Source: an uncultured Gammaproteobacteria bacterium (lineage in GTDB: Bacteria > Pseudomonadota > Gammaproteobacteria > Pseudomonadales > Pseudohongiellaceae). Taken from it: 64,000 nt of DNA. A program made the position numbers and the translations under genes. The number at the start of each line of letters is the position of its first letter. Position 1 is the first letter of the stretch. The notes beneath the pieces are model-generated. The model worked only from the letters and a program-made list of their open reading frames with translations. It did no database searches and had not been told where the DNA came from. Below, piece by piece: positions 50,296 to 58,761 of the stretch. Location: positions 1 through 64,000 of the forward strand of contig CAJXRP010000011.1 of the NCBI GenBank assembly GCA_913060495.1. The letters run 5' to 3'.

Positions 50296-51498
50296 CTATT
50301 TTATGAGTTTCTGCCGCGCCGAAGCGTGTCTCTCAGCTCGCTCAACATCTATGTAACGATCTGTAATAGCGCTGGAGCCATGGCCCGCATCATCTCTAAC
50401 GTGCTCTCTAGGTCTGTGTTTTACATCCTCGGATATTCCAGTATGGCGCAGCCAGTGAACGGTAGCAGCGCTCAATCTCTCAGCATCCTCTACAAAGCCA
50501 TTAGCTCGCATTTTCTCCGCAGCTGCGTCGAAGCACTTTTGTACTATGCCTCGAATTTGGCGAGTACTACCTATCCCGCCTTTGCCTCGTGTCTTGTGGA
50601 TTAGTGGCGTAGATTCTCCAGGCATGGGCAGGCTGGGTAATCCTCTAGAGAGTCTATAGCGCTTAAGCGCCTCTAGCATTGCATCGCTCACTGAAATCTC
50701 TCGTTCTTTGTTGCCTTTCCCAACAGTGAGAAACCACCAATTTCCTTCTTGATCGGCTTGGAAATGTCCCATCTGCGGTTGCCAGCGACTGGTATCCACC
50801 AATTCTGAAATTCTGAGATACATAGCAAACAATGCATTCATTACGAACAATGTACGTTCATGGATCAGTGGTTGCTCGGCAGCCATAGTCTCGGCAGTTT
50901 CAATCACAAAATCCCATTGCAGGGGCGATAAGCGTCGAATTTTGCCCTGACTCTGCTGCTTGCGTAGAAATTTACTCTTCTGACGGATCTGCGCGACGGG
51001 ATTTGCTGAGATATAACTCTCTTGAATTAGGAAGTTGAAAAAACTACTCAGGACGCTAAATAGCGACTGGAGTGCCGCCTGTGAGATGGCAAATTCGCCA
51101 CTTCCGTGAACATATGGCCGCCAATCACTATTCGGTACCCGCTCTCCCTGACGCAGCAAAAATCGTGGCACATTTTTTTCTCCAACCCAGTTAGCCGGTG
51201 GCTGCTTAGAAAACTCTACATAAGTTTCGATATCTTCCCTAACTACTTGTTTTAACGATTTTTTTGCAACAAGCAGACACCAGTGAAGAAAGTGTTCAAT
51301 CTCCCGCCTGTAGGTGCTAAACGTGTCTGGGCTGCCGCGGTAGCTGTAGATGAACTCGGCGGCACACTGGTAGTCGTCAATTGCCTCATCCGAGGCGCTA
51401 ATCGCCAGGTGCTGCAATGATTTCACTGGCTGCTTAAAAGGGTTAGGCATTTCCTCGAGGGTATCGAAGAAGGCTAGGGGTGATGATATGTTTGACAT
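50296..51498 (-). CDS. Lone tyrosine recombinase
   Basis: A 400-residue phage-integrase-family protein. An N-terminal SAM-like core-binding part (~40-165) precedes the catalytic domain, which has the full set Arg229 (YLRISEL), Lys261 or Lys264 (VGKGNKE), His348-x-x-Arg351 (HWLRHTG), His373 (AGHGSS) and Tyr382 (RYIDV). It should be active. It is longer than XerC/XerD and has an insert around residues 95-140, so it is not a housekeeping Xer protein. No phage, integron or conjugation gene is near, so it may be a remnant or domesticated enzyme. A 12-base palindrome lies 22 bases upstream. Confidence 0.88.
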   Translation of the reverse strand: MSNISSPLAFFDTLEEMPNPFKQPVKSLQHLAISASDEAIDDYQCAAEFIYSYRGSPDTFSTYRREIEHFLHWCLLVAKKSLKQVVREDIETYVEFSKQPPANWVGEKNVPRFLLRQGERVPNSDWRPYVHGSGEFAISQAALQSLFSVLSSFFNFLIQESYISANPVAQIRQKSKFLRKQQSQGKIRRLSPLQWDFVIETAETMAAEQPLIHERTLFVMNALFAMYLRISELVDTSRWQPQMGHFQADQEGNWWFLTVGKGNKEREISVSDAMLEALKRYRLSRGLPSLPMPGESTPLIHKTRGKGGIGSTRQIRGIVQKCFDAAAEKMRANGFVEDAERLSAATVHWLRHTGISEDVKHRPREHVRDDAGHGSSAITDRYIDVERAERHASARQKLIK

Positions 51499-51519
51499 TA
51501 AATAGCTGCTTTAAGAGTT

Positions 51520-51531
51520 TGTTTATAAACA
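51520..51531. promoter_or_regulatory. Palindrome upstream of the tyrosine recombinase
   Basis: TGTTTATAAACA is a perfect 12-base dyad, flanked further out by AGCTGCT and AGTAGCT. It lies just before the recombinase start, where it could be an operator or a recombination core. Confidence 0.35.
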
Positions 51532-51664
51532 GATAGTAGCTGATAAATCTAGCATTGTAATCAGCAAAATTATGGCATCTAGCTAGTAAAAAGAAGGATT
51601 TTCCTTGCGCCACAGTAAGTAATCGGTGAATTCTCAAGTTACTTGATGGTTTGAGAGCGGTGCG

Positions 51665-51693
51665 TTGGCAATAAGCTCTGGCACTTGTACAAT
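51665..51693 (+). promoter_or_regulatory. modABC promoter
   Basis: TTGGCA (51665-51670), a 17-base spacer and TACAAT (51688-51693): 5/6 and 5/6. The predicted start near 51700 falls inside the ModE site, the same geometry as the E. coli mod promoter. Confidence 0.7.
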
Positions 51694-51694
51694 G

Positions 51695-51722
51695 TGCGCT
51701 ATATACACGCCTATATAACGGT
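51695..51722. promoter_or_regulatory. ModE operator
   Basis: CGcTATATA, six bases, TATATAaCG: the two halves match the E. coli ModE consensus (ATCGnTATATA-N6-TATATAnCGAT) with correct spacing; only outer positions differ. It overlaps the transcription start of modABC, so molybdate-bound ModE should repress the transporter. Confidence 0.85.
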
Positions 51723-51731
51723 AGCAAAACA

Positions 51732-52502
51732 TTGCTTAAATCACTTAAACGATACGCCCAAAGCTGCCTGGCAGCGTTTCTGCTGGCCTCGAGCCCTGCG
51801 GTTGTCGCCGATACCTTAAATGTCGCCGTGGCTTCAAACTTCGTCGCAGCTATGCAGCGTATACAGCCGGCCTTTGAAGAAGCAAGCGAACATGAACTAC
51901 GCCTCATCCGCGGCTCTAGCGGCAAGCACTATGCACAAATTCACAATGGCGCGCCTTTCGACGTTTTCCTGTCGGCAGACCAAATAAGACCAATGCTGCT
52001 AGTCCAGGAGGGCATAGCCCCAAAAACAAGCTTAATAACCTATGCCCAAGGGCAACTGGCGCTATGGAGCAGGCAAGGGGAGCTCAATCTCAACAAAAAA
52101 TATCTATTAAAAACAGATAATTACAGAGTAATTGCAATTGCAAATCCGCGATTAGCGCCCTACGGACAAGCGGCGACTGAAGTCTTTAGTAAGCTAGGCA
52201 TAGAATCCCTCGTGAACGAGAAACTGGTGATGGGAGAAAATATTGCCCAAGCCTTCCAGTTTGCGTTCAGCGGTAATGCAGACCTAGGCCTAATTGCTTA
52301 TTCACAGGCCCTATCTCCAAATATGCGTGATCAAGGGTCTGTATGGCTGGTGCCTAGTGAACTACATCAACCCATCAAGCAAGATATGGTGATTCTAAAT
52401 GACTCCGAGGCGGCTGCGGAGTTTGCCTCCTTCATGGGCAGTGAAGTGGTGCGTGAAATACTGATAAGCAGCGGCTACCTGTTGCCCGTGGGAGCCCGCT
52501 AG
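51732..52502 (+). CDS. modA: Molybdate-binding periplasmic protein ModA
   Basis: A 256-residue binding protein with a signal peptide to about residue 26 (VVA-D). LNVAVASNFVAAMQRI, RGSSGKHYAQIHNGAPFDVF and GENIAQAFQFAFSGNADLGLIA line the molybdate pocket. The start is uncertain: TTG at 51732 is the only in-frame candidate that yields a signal peptide, and its ribosome site is weak. Its stop overlaps modB by one base. Confidence 0.93.
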   Translation: MLKSLKRYAQSCLAAFLLASSPAVVADTLNVAVASNFVAAMQRIQPAFEEASEHELRLIRGSSGKHYAQIHNGAPFDVFLSADQIRPMLLVQEGIAPKTSLITYAQGQLALWSRQGELNLNKKYLLKTDNYRVIAIANPRLAPYGQAATEVFSKLGIESLVNEKLVMGENIAQAFQFAFSGNADLGLIAYSQALSPNMRDQGSVWLVPSELHQPIKQDMVILNDSEAAAEFASFMGSEVVREILISSGYLLPVGAR

Positions 52503-53185
52503 TGTTATCGCAACCCGATATAGCAGCACTGCTTATAACTTTACGCCTTGCAGCCACTACGACCGCTATCCTGCTATTACTTGGCACACCCTTGGCATGG
52601 TGGCTTGCGACTACTCGCTCAAGAGCGCGCAGCGCTATTGAAGCAGTAATAGCCTTACCTCTAGTTCTGCCGCCAACTGTGCTGGGCTTCTACCTGTTGC
52701 TAGCATTCTCTCCAGATGGTCCCATTGGCGCAACAACAGCGGCGCTGGGCTTACCCTCAATGGCATTTTCATTCTGGGGTCTAGTATTAGGTTCAGCCAT
52801 CTATTCTTTGCCCTTCGTAGTTCAGCCGCTGCAGAACGCATTTTCCGGGCTAGGCAGGATGCCGCTAGAAGTTGCGGCAACATTGGGTGCGGGGCCTCTA
52901 GACAGGTTCATTAGCGTGGTTCTGCCTTTATCGAAGATGGGCTATTTAACCGCAGCCGTTCTTGGCTTTGCACACACCCTAGGGGAGTTCGGGGTCGTGA
53001 TGATGATTGGCGGCAATATCCCAGGAGAGACTCAGGTCCTGTCTATTGCTATCTATGATCACGTCGAGGCGCTTGAATACAGCCAGGCTCATTGGCTAGC
53101 AGCAGGATTACTTATATGTTCTTTTGTAGTTCTGTTAATGATTTACAGCGCTAACCGAAAGTTTCACCTAATGAAAACAGTATGA
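52502..53185 (+). CDS. modB: Molybdate ABC transporter permease ModB
   Basis: A 227-residue inner-membrane permease with about five helices and the EAA-type cytoplasmic loop EVAATLGAGPLDRF that docks on ModC. LPLVLPPTVLGFYLL and GEFGVVMMIGGNIPG are ModB hallmarks. A GTG start overlaps the modA stop by one base; its end overlaps modC by four. Confidence 0.95.
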   Translation: MLSQPDIAALLITLRLAATTTAILLLLGTPLAWWLATTRSRARSAIEAVIALPLVLPPTVLGFYLLLAFSPDGPIGATTAALGLPSMAFSFWGLVLGSAIYSLPFVVQPLQNAFSGLGRMPLEVAATLGAGPLDRFISVVLPLSKMGYLTAAVLGFAHTLGEFGVVMMIGGNIPGETQVLSIAIYDHVEALEYSQAHWLAAGLLICSFVVLLMIYSANRKFHLMKTV

Positions 53186-54267
53186 TTAATGCAGCCTTAC
53201 AACTCGACAAGCCTAACTTTAGCTTAGCGGCTGATTTCAACGTGCCTGGCTGTGGCGTAACCGCAATATTTGGCCCCTCTGGCTGCGGCAAGACTACCTT
53301 GCTCAGGGCTATTGCCGGTCTAGAGCCCCACACTAAGGGATCACTCGCAGTAAATAACGAACTATGGCTAAGTTCACAAGAATGTAGAGCCGTGCAGGAA
53401 AGGAGGGTGGGCGTGGTATTTCAGGACTCTAGCCTGTTTCCTCACCTCACCGTGGAGGAAAACCTCCTTTATGGGAGAAAACGCTTAAAGAAAATTAGTG
53501 AACCTATTGAAATTAAACAGTTAATAAGTTCGCTAGGAATAGAGGCGCTACTACAACGTTATCCAGCAGGACTGTCTGGTGGCGAGAAGCAGCGTGTTGC
53601 TCTAGGTCGCGCTCTGCTTGCCGAGCCGAAGTTGCTATTGATGGATGAGCCCTTATCGGCCCTAGATCAGAGCAGCAGAGAAGAATTGATGCTGCTTCTT
53701 GAGACATTCCTTCAACTGATTGATATACCTGTATTCTATGTTACGCATTCTAGCGAAGAAGTCGCGCGCTTAGCAGACAATTTAATACTCATGAGCGACG
53801 GCTCTGTGTTAGATCATGGACCAATTCAGAATGTGTTAGGCGCAGTAGATGGTGAACTAAGCCGCAGTGACACCGCCTTCAGCGTTATTGCAGGCCAAAT
53901 AGCCAACACACAACTAACGGGCCTAATCTCTGTGGACTGCGGCCAAGGCATCGTATTGCAGGTGCCGGACACTGCTGTAGCGTCAGAAATTCGTTACCAG
54001 CCTGAAACTGGAGTTAGGCTACGCATCCGTGCACGAGACGTCAGCCTGTGCCTCGAACAACCCAAAAGAAGCAGCATCCTCAACATACTACCAGCAGTTA
54101 TAACTGAGCTCGCGGCAGAACCCTATAAGGGTAGCAGAGTCGTTAAGGTGGATATCGCGGGCAAGCAGCTACTTTCAAAAATCTCTGAATACTCAGTTCA
54201 GCAATTGCAGTTACACGCAGGGCAAGCCGTTTTTGCGCAAATAAAGTCTGCAGCACTTATCTCTTAA
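53182..54267 (+). CDS. modC: Molybdate ABC transporter ATPase ModC
   Basis: A 361-residue ATPase: Walker A GPSGCGKTT (31-39), signature LSGGEKQRVALGRALL, Walker B LLLMDEPLSALD and switch His in YVTHSSEE. Residues ~290-360 form the molybdate-binding MOP domain typical of ModC. It ends the ATGA-coupled modABC operon and is convergent with modE. Confidence 0.96.
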   Translation: MINAALQLDKPNFSLAADFNVPGCGVTAIFGPSGCGKTTLLRAIAGLEPHTKGSLAVNNELWLSSQECRAVQERRVGVVFQDSSLFPHLTVEENLLYGRKRLKKISEPIEIKQLISSLGIEALLQRYPAGLSGGEKQRVALGRALLAEPKLLLMDEPLSALDQSSREELMLLLETFLQLIDIPVFYVTHSSEEVARLADNLILMSDGSVLDHGPIQNVLGAVDGELSRSDTAFSVIAGQIANTQLTGLISVDCGQGIVLQVPDTAVASEIRYQPETGVRLRIRARDVSLCLEQPKRSSILNILPAVITELAAEPYKGSRVVKVDIAGKQLLSKISEYSVQQLQLHAGQAVFAQIKSAALIS

Positions 54268-54347
54268 TAAACAATGAATTATGGAACTTTTTGAATGTGC
54301 TCTAGCTAATTTTTCAGGTGCAATTTACTATCGAATGGGCAGGGCAG

Positions 54348-55169
54348 TTAGGCCACCATCAGAATGACGCTTGAAGCCTTAAACAGAGCAGAAATCACCA
54401 TTCCCTCGGCAAGGGCCAATTGATCAGCGCTTTTGTTGGTTATCATAGCGCTCAAGGTTTTCTCTCCAGCTAGCTCTATCGTTACGTCAGCGCTAACGGA
54501 TCCGCGATCTAGGCTCACCAAGGTTCCAGTCAGAACATTGCGTGCGCTTACTTGAATAGCGTCACCGACAGCTAAGGTGACAGAAGAGGCTTTGATCATT
54601 GCAACGACCGCTTGCCCCTCGGCTAGCTTCATTTCACGCCGGCTTTGCTCCGTAACCATAGCCACAATCCGTTGCTGCTCTGATATCTGAACCTGGACCT
54701 CTGTGTTGACGGCACCGGTTTCTATTTCCGCGATACTACCGAGAAATTGATTACGCGCACTAGTTTGCAAAAGAGCACTTTTCATAAATTTAGACACATC
54801 GTCCAAGGAACTTAGCTGTTGATTTAGATTCTCTAAAAATTGATTATGTTGTTCTTGTAACTGCTTAAAACCATTAAGCATTTCTTTCCCATAGCCAGTT
54901 AGAATAGAGCCGCCACCCTTGCTTCCACCAGCGCTGCGCTCTATCACTGGATGCTCTGAAAGGTTGTTGATACGCTCCAGCCTATCCCAAGCAGTTTTAT
55001 AACTTACACCCGCAATCTTCGCAGCCGCAGTAATGGAGCCTGTGTCGGCTATCGCCTGCAGCAGATCGATTTGATCGAGCATCAGACGTTTCGATGTCGC
55101 TTCGGTCAGCCAAATCTGACCTTCTAGGTTCGCCAAGCAGTTATCCTCGCTATCAAGCCTGACGCACAT
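54348..55169 (-). CDS. modE: Molybdate-responsive regulator ModE
   Basis: A 273-residue regulator. Residues ~25-125 are the winged helix (ITAAAKIAGVSYKTAWDRL); two tandem MOP domains (~135-200 and ~205-270), both with SARNQFLG or SARNVLTG, bind molybdate. It represses mod genes when molybdate is ample; the matching operator sits before modA. It has no close partner on its strand. Confidence 0.95.
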   Translation of the reverse strand: MCVRLDSEDNCLANLEGQIWLTEATSKRLMLDQIDLLQAIADTGSITAAAKIAGVSYKTAWDRLERINNLSEHPVIERSAGGSKGGGSILTGYGKEMLNGFKQLQEQHNQFLENLNQQLSSLDDVSKFMKSALLQTSARNQFLGSIAEIETGAVNTEVQVQISEQQRIVAMVTEQSRREMKLAEGQAVVAMIKASSVTLAVGDAIQVSARNVLTGTLVSLDRGSVSADVTIELAGEKTLSAMITNKSADQLALAEGMVISALFKASSVILMVA

Positions 55170-55672
55170 TATGCCTGATAACCGCCTTCAACCAAGGGAA
55201 CTTCCTAGCTCTTGCATACTTTTTGCAAACACCAGGATAGGGCGGATTTAATTAATTGAGCCGGTTCCATGAGGATGGATGCAGGCGCGGTTTGAGCAAG
55301 TAGCAAACTACAATAGACAAGTTGTCAGCGCTCAGTATTTTCCCGAATGGAGCACCATTAGAGCTCTAGGATTTGCGCACTAACATCTACCCTGAAGCTT
55401 TCTTATAATATTTATATAGTTATAAATCAGATATATATAGTAATAATATGAAGTAAAATACTTATATTAATTTGCTATGAGTTTTCTCAACCTCCATTGA
55501 GGCTCACAGCAGGGCATTGAACAAATATGCCCTAGATCAATAAACTCCTCTTTGCAGCTAGGTTCCGCACGAGTTGCAGCTTCCCACGATATTTGTGTTG
55601 CTTTTTCGTCAAATTACCTTATCTTGAAGGATTTAGTATAACCAATTTCGTGGTAGGCAAAGAGGCGCTCGA
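55170..55672. other. 503-bp gap with an AT-rich tract
   Basis: No gene is visible. Bases 55400-55485 are extremely AT-rich with several TATA-like words, and probably include promoters for modE or the CBS gene. No ModE-type operator was recognised here. Confidence 0.5.
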
Positions 55673-56080
55673 ATGGATTCGACGGTTGGTACATTCACGG
55701 TAAAAGAGATTGTTTGTATGGACATGGAGTCCAGCGTATTTGAGGTAATAAAGACATTTGCCTCTTTACGGTTCTCCGCATTGCCCGTATTAGACAGGGA
55801 TGGGCGCTGCTTTGGGATAGTAACCCCGAAGGATATATTTGAGCTAATTGCCTCCCTGGGGGATGTCCACGCTATAAAAGCCTGGGAAATCTGCTCCCAT
55901 ACATTGTTCTACGTTCACCCTGAAATTACTGCCGTTCAAGCCTGTCAGGTGATGCGCGATAATAAAATCCATCATTTGATGGTTGGCGATGCAGTTAAGC
56001 CACTTGGTATAATCTCAACTATGGATATCGTTGATCAGCTTCATCAAGCTGAAATGGCCGCGTTTAAGGCCGGTTACTAG
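55673..56080 (+). CDS. CBS-domain pair protein
   Basis: A 135-residue protein made of two CBS motifs (~8-65 and ~72-130), marked by FSALPVLDRDGRCFGIVTPKD and HHLMVGDAVKPLGIISTMD. Such pairs bind adenine nucleotides and regulate a partner or act as energy sensors. No catalytic domain is attached and no partner is evident. AGAGG seven bases before the ATG supports the start. It is a single-gene unit. Confidence 0.82.
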   Translation: MDSTVGTFTVKEIVCMDMESSVFEVIKTFASLRFSALPVLDRDGRCFGIVTPKDIFELIASLGDVHAIKAWEICSHTLFYVHPEITAVQACQVMRDNKIHHLMVGDAVKPLGIISTMDIVDQLHQAEMAAFKAGY

Positions 56081-56216
56081 CATAGCGGGGGAGTTTCCGG
56101 ATTAGAATCCTCTATATTAGGGGCTGCATTAATCATACACATGATTAAAAATGTTTAAACTATTGAAATTAAATGTATTTTATCTATTTTAGGAAATGCA
56201 TTTTTCGGGATCTACC

Positions 56217-56447
56217 ATGAAGCTCATTGCCTTCTTTTCTATTGTTGCGCCGTTAACGTCCTGCGCAGCTTCTGACTAACCTAATTTAACCGATATGCTG
56301 AAGCGCAGCTTGATCATTACAACTCATCTGCTGCCATTGGATGCCGCGTTTATTGTGCCCAGGAGGACGGCTAAGGACATTGAGCGGGGATCGGCAAAAG
56401 CAGCTGCTCTGCAGCTTAGTATAGAAGACGAATTCCCTAGACTATAA
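56217..56447 (+). pseudogene. Decayed small lipoprotein gene
   Basis: An ATG at 56217 opens MKLIAFFSIVAPLTSCAASD, with a clear lipobox LTSC, but stops after 20 codons. Downstream, other frames read RYAEAQLDHYNSSAAIGC and then RTAKDIERGSAKAAALQL up to 56447, as if one gene of ~75 codons had suffered two frameshifts. I do not recognise the protein. A genuine 20-residue lipopeptide is the alternative. Confidence 0.35.
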
Positions 56448-56523
56448 CTGTCTGCACAGCCTCGATTGCCAGGGCATGTAGGGCAGACCGAATACTTGAT
56501 TCCCCCCAAGTTATGCCTATCTT

Positions 56524-56559
56524 CACTATTTCCGGTAATCTTTATTACCGGAAATAGTG
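56524..56559. other. Perfect 16-bp hairpin with 4-base loop
   Basis: Bases 56524-56539 are the exact reverse complement of 56544-56559, with loop CTTT. It lies 70 bases beyond the gor stop codon on gor's transcript, but no T-run follows on either strand. It may be a rho-independent relic, an mRNA-stabilising stem or a mobile-element end. Confidence 0.75.
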
Positions 56560-56628
56560 GAATAGGCCGTATAAAGTACAATACCGCCCCAGATCACTAA
56601 TAATGCGCATCTCACTAATATTTCACTA

Positions 56629-57984
56629 TTAGAGCGCTTCTCGTTTCGTCCTCATTGTGACGAACTCTTCAGCCAACGTTGGATGAATACCGATGGTACG
56701 GTCAAAGTCAGCCTTAGTAGCGCCACAGTTAATCGCTACAGACAAACCCTGGACGATCTCACCGGCGTCAGCTGCTACAAGATGGAAACCAACCACTCGA
56801 TCCGAATCTCTGTCGACTATCAGCTTGATCATGGATTTCTCATCACGGCCGCTTAGCGTGTGCTTCATTGGTCTAAACACGCTCTCATAGACATCGATCT
56901 GCAAGTCAGCATCCAATGCTTCCTGCTCGGACAATCCAACCGTACCTATGTTTGGATGGCAAAATACCGCCGTGGCGATGTTTTTGTAGTCCATAGCCTT
57001 TGTATCACCGGAAAATAAGGCTCTAGCGACAATTTGGCCTTCCGCTAAGGCAACCGGTGTTAAGGCTATTCGGTCAATAACATCACCAACAGCATAGATA
57101 CTCGGCTCAGCGGTCTGGAAATGCTCGTTAACCTTAATAGCACCATTGCTTGCTAACTCGACGCCAACACTGTCGAGCCCAAGATCATCGGTAAGTGGCA
57201 GTCTACCGGTAGCCGCCAACACTGAATCGCAAATTAATTTAGAACCTGATTTAAGAGATAGCTCTAATCGATTGTCTTGCTTAGTTATTTTCTCTATATC
57301 TTTTTCTAAATAGAGATCTACGTGATTACCAATCTCGGCTGTTATAAATGTCCTAACATCCTCGTCAAATCCCCGCAGTAACTTGTCACCACGATAAATT
57401 AAGCTGGTTTTACAGCCAAGCCGGCTAAAGATGCTGGCGAACTCAACGGCGATATAACCACCGCCCATGACTACGATTTCCGCAGGAAGCTGATCCATAG
57501 CAAAGACATCGTTGGAACTAATGGTTAACTCACTGCCTGGGAATTCGGGAGTCCATGGCCAGCCGCCAACAGCTATTAATATGTTTTTCGCCGATACTGT
57601 CTTGCCGTCGACTTGCACCTCGTTAGGGCCAGAAATTCGAGCTCGAGTCTCAAAGATATCTACTTGATTTGAGCTAAGTATAGATTTATATATGTCATTT
57701 AACCTATTGATTTCAATATCTTTATTACCCTTAAGAACACCCCAGTCAAAGCGTAGGTTATCGAAATCCCAGCCAAATCCCTTGCTGTCCTCAAAATCGT
57801 CAAAATAGTGCGCAGCATAGCTATATAGTTTCTTTGGTACACAACCGACATTCACGCAAGTGCCGCCGAAATATCGCTCCTCAGCAACAGCCACCCTCGC
57901 CCCTAAACTAGCCGCTATCCGACAGGCGCGAACGCCGCCTGAGCCAGCTCCAATAACAAACAAATCGTAATCAAATGCTTCCAA
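56629..57984 (-). CDS. gor: Glutathione-disulfide reductase
   Basis: A 451-residue flavoprotein. FAD motif GAGSGG near the N terminus, redox pair in GGTCVNVGCVPKK, NADPH motif GGGYIAVEFA, and the C-terminal His-Glu in GIHPTLAEEFV. It keeps glutathione reduced. No ATG starts the protein; a TTG at 57984 with AAGGA nine bases upstream gives the standard length and the family's usual first residues. Upstream codons back to 58041 lack homology. Confidence 0.95.
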   Translation of the reverse strand: MEAFDYDLFVIGAGSGGVRACRIAASLGARVAVAEERYFGGTCVNVGCVPKKLYSYAAHYFDDFEDSKGFGWDFDNLRFDWGVLKGNKDIEINRLNDIYKSILSSNQVDIFETRARISGPNEVQVDGKTVSAKNILIAVGGWPWTPEFPGSELTISSNDVFAMDQLPAEIVVMGGGYIAVEFASIFSRLGCKTSLIYRGDKLLRGFDEDVRTFITAEIGNHVDLYLEKDIEKITKQDNRLELSLKSGSKLICDSVLAATGRLPLTDDLGLDSVGVELASNGAIKVNEHFQTAEPSIYAVGDVIDRIALTPVALAEGQIVARALFSGDTKAMDYKNIATAVFCHPNIGTVGLSEQEALDADLQIDVYESVFRPMKHTLSGRDEKSMIKLIVDRDSDRVVGFHLVAADAGEIVQGLSVAINCGATKADFDRTIGIHPTLAEEFVTMRTKREAL

Positions 57985-58087
57985 GTTCCTGTATCCTTTT
58001 GTTGCTCGAGCCCAAAATCGGGCCCCAACACGCAAATGCAAAGCGGCATTATGCCTCAGCTAAACTCACGAGAATATAAGACCCAGT

Positions 58088-58717
58088 ATGCAGGCTAATT
58101 TATTCGACGGCGACGAAACTTCTACTCACGTAATTAAGCATTCGATCGGTAATGCGCAATTGATTGAGTTTCCCCATCTGTTTGAAACAGCTGAGGCAAA
58201 CCAGATGCTTGAGACGCTAATAGCAGATATTCCATGGCGACAAGAAAGCCTGAGAATCGCCGGTAAGGTGCGCGCCATTCCGCGCCTACAATGTTGGATG
58301 GGCGATACGGGAAGCGACTATGGCTATTCAGGCGTGCGACTCACACCTTACCCCTGGCATAACACCGTGAAAGTTATTCACGACCGCGTAGCCGATTCAA
58401 GCGGCAGCACTTTCAATTCCGCATTGATTAATTTCTATCGAAATGGTGAGGACAGTGTTGCATGGCATGCAGACGATGAAGCTGAACTGGGAGACTCGCC
58501 GGTGATAGCATCAGTCAGCTTAGGCGCGCAACGAGTCTTCGAGTTAAAGCAGAAGCATCAGTTACCAGCGAAGAAATTTAAGCTAACACTCCGACATGGA
58601 AGCCTACTTATTATGAGCGGCACAATGCAGCAACATTGGTTGCATCAACTGCCAAAGGTAAAAGGATTGCAGGAACCGCGCATCAATCTTACTTTTAGAA
58701 ACATTATCAATGGTTGA
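58088..58717 (+). CDS. AlkB-like 2-oxoglutarate/Fe(II) dioxygenase
   Basis: A 209-residue protein of the ALKBH2/ALKBH3-like branch. Iron ligands are His127 and Asp129 in WHADDE with a distal His186 in WLHQLPK; Arg198 and Arg204 in PRINLTFR bind 2-oxoglutarate; LINFYRNGEDSVAWH is a family block. Such enzymes remove methyl groups from alkylated bases in DNA or RNA. No ada or alkA gene adjoins; it stands divergent from gor and before an oxidase gene. Confidence 0.9.
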   Translation: MQANLFDGDETSTHVIKHSIGNAQLIEFPHLFETAEANQMLETLIADIPWRQESLRIAGKVRAIPRLQCWMGDTGSDYGYSGVRLTPYPWHNTVKVIHDRVADSSGSTFNSALINFYRNGEDSVAWHADDEAELGDSPVIASVSLGAQRVFELKQKHQLPAKKFKLTLRHGSLLIMSGTMQQHWLHQLPKVKGLQEPRINLTFRNIING

Positions 58718-58761
58718 GTTAATTACACGCGCACCGTTACTAATTTAGTAAGGCAGGAATT

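Noticed and set aside
55500..55560. FNR/Anr box before the CBS gene
   Set aside because: TTGA and TCAA words occur, but the spacing does not fit TTGAT-N4-ATCAA.
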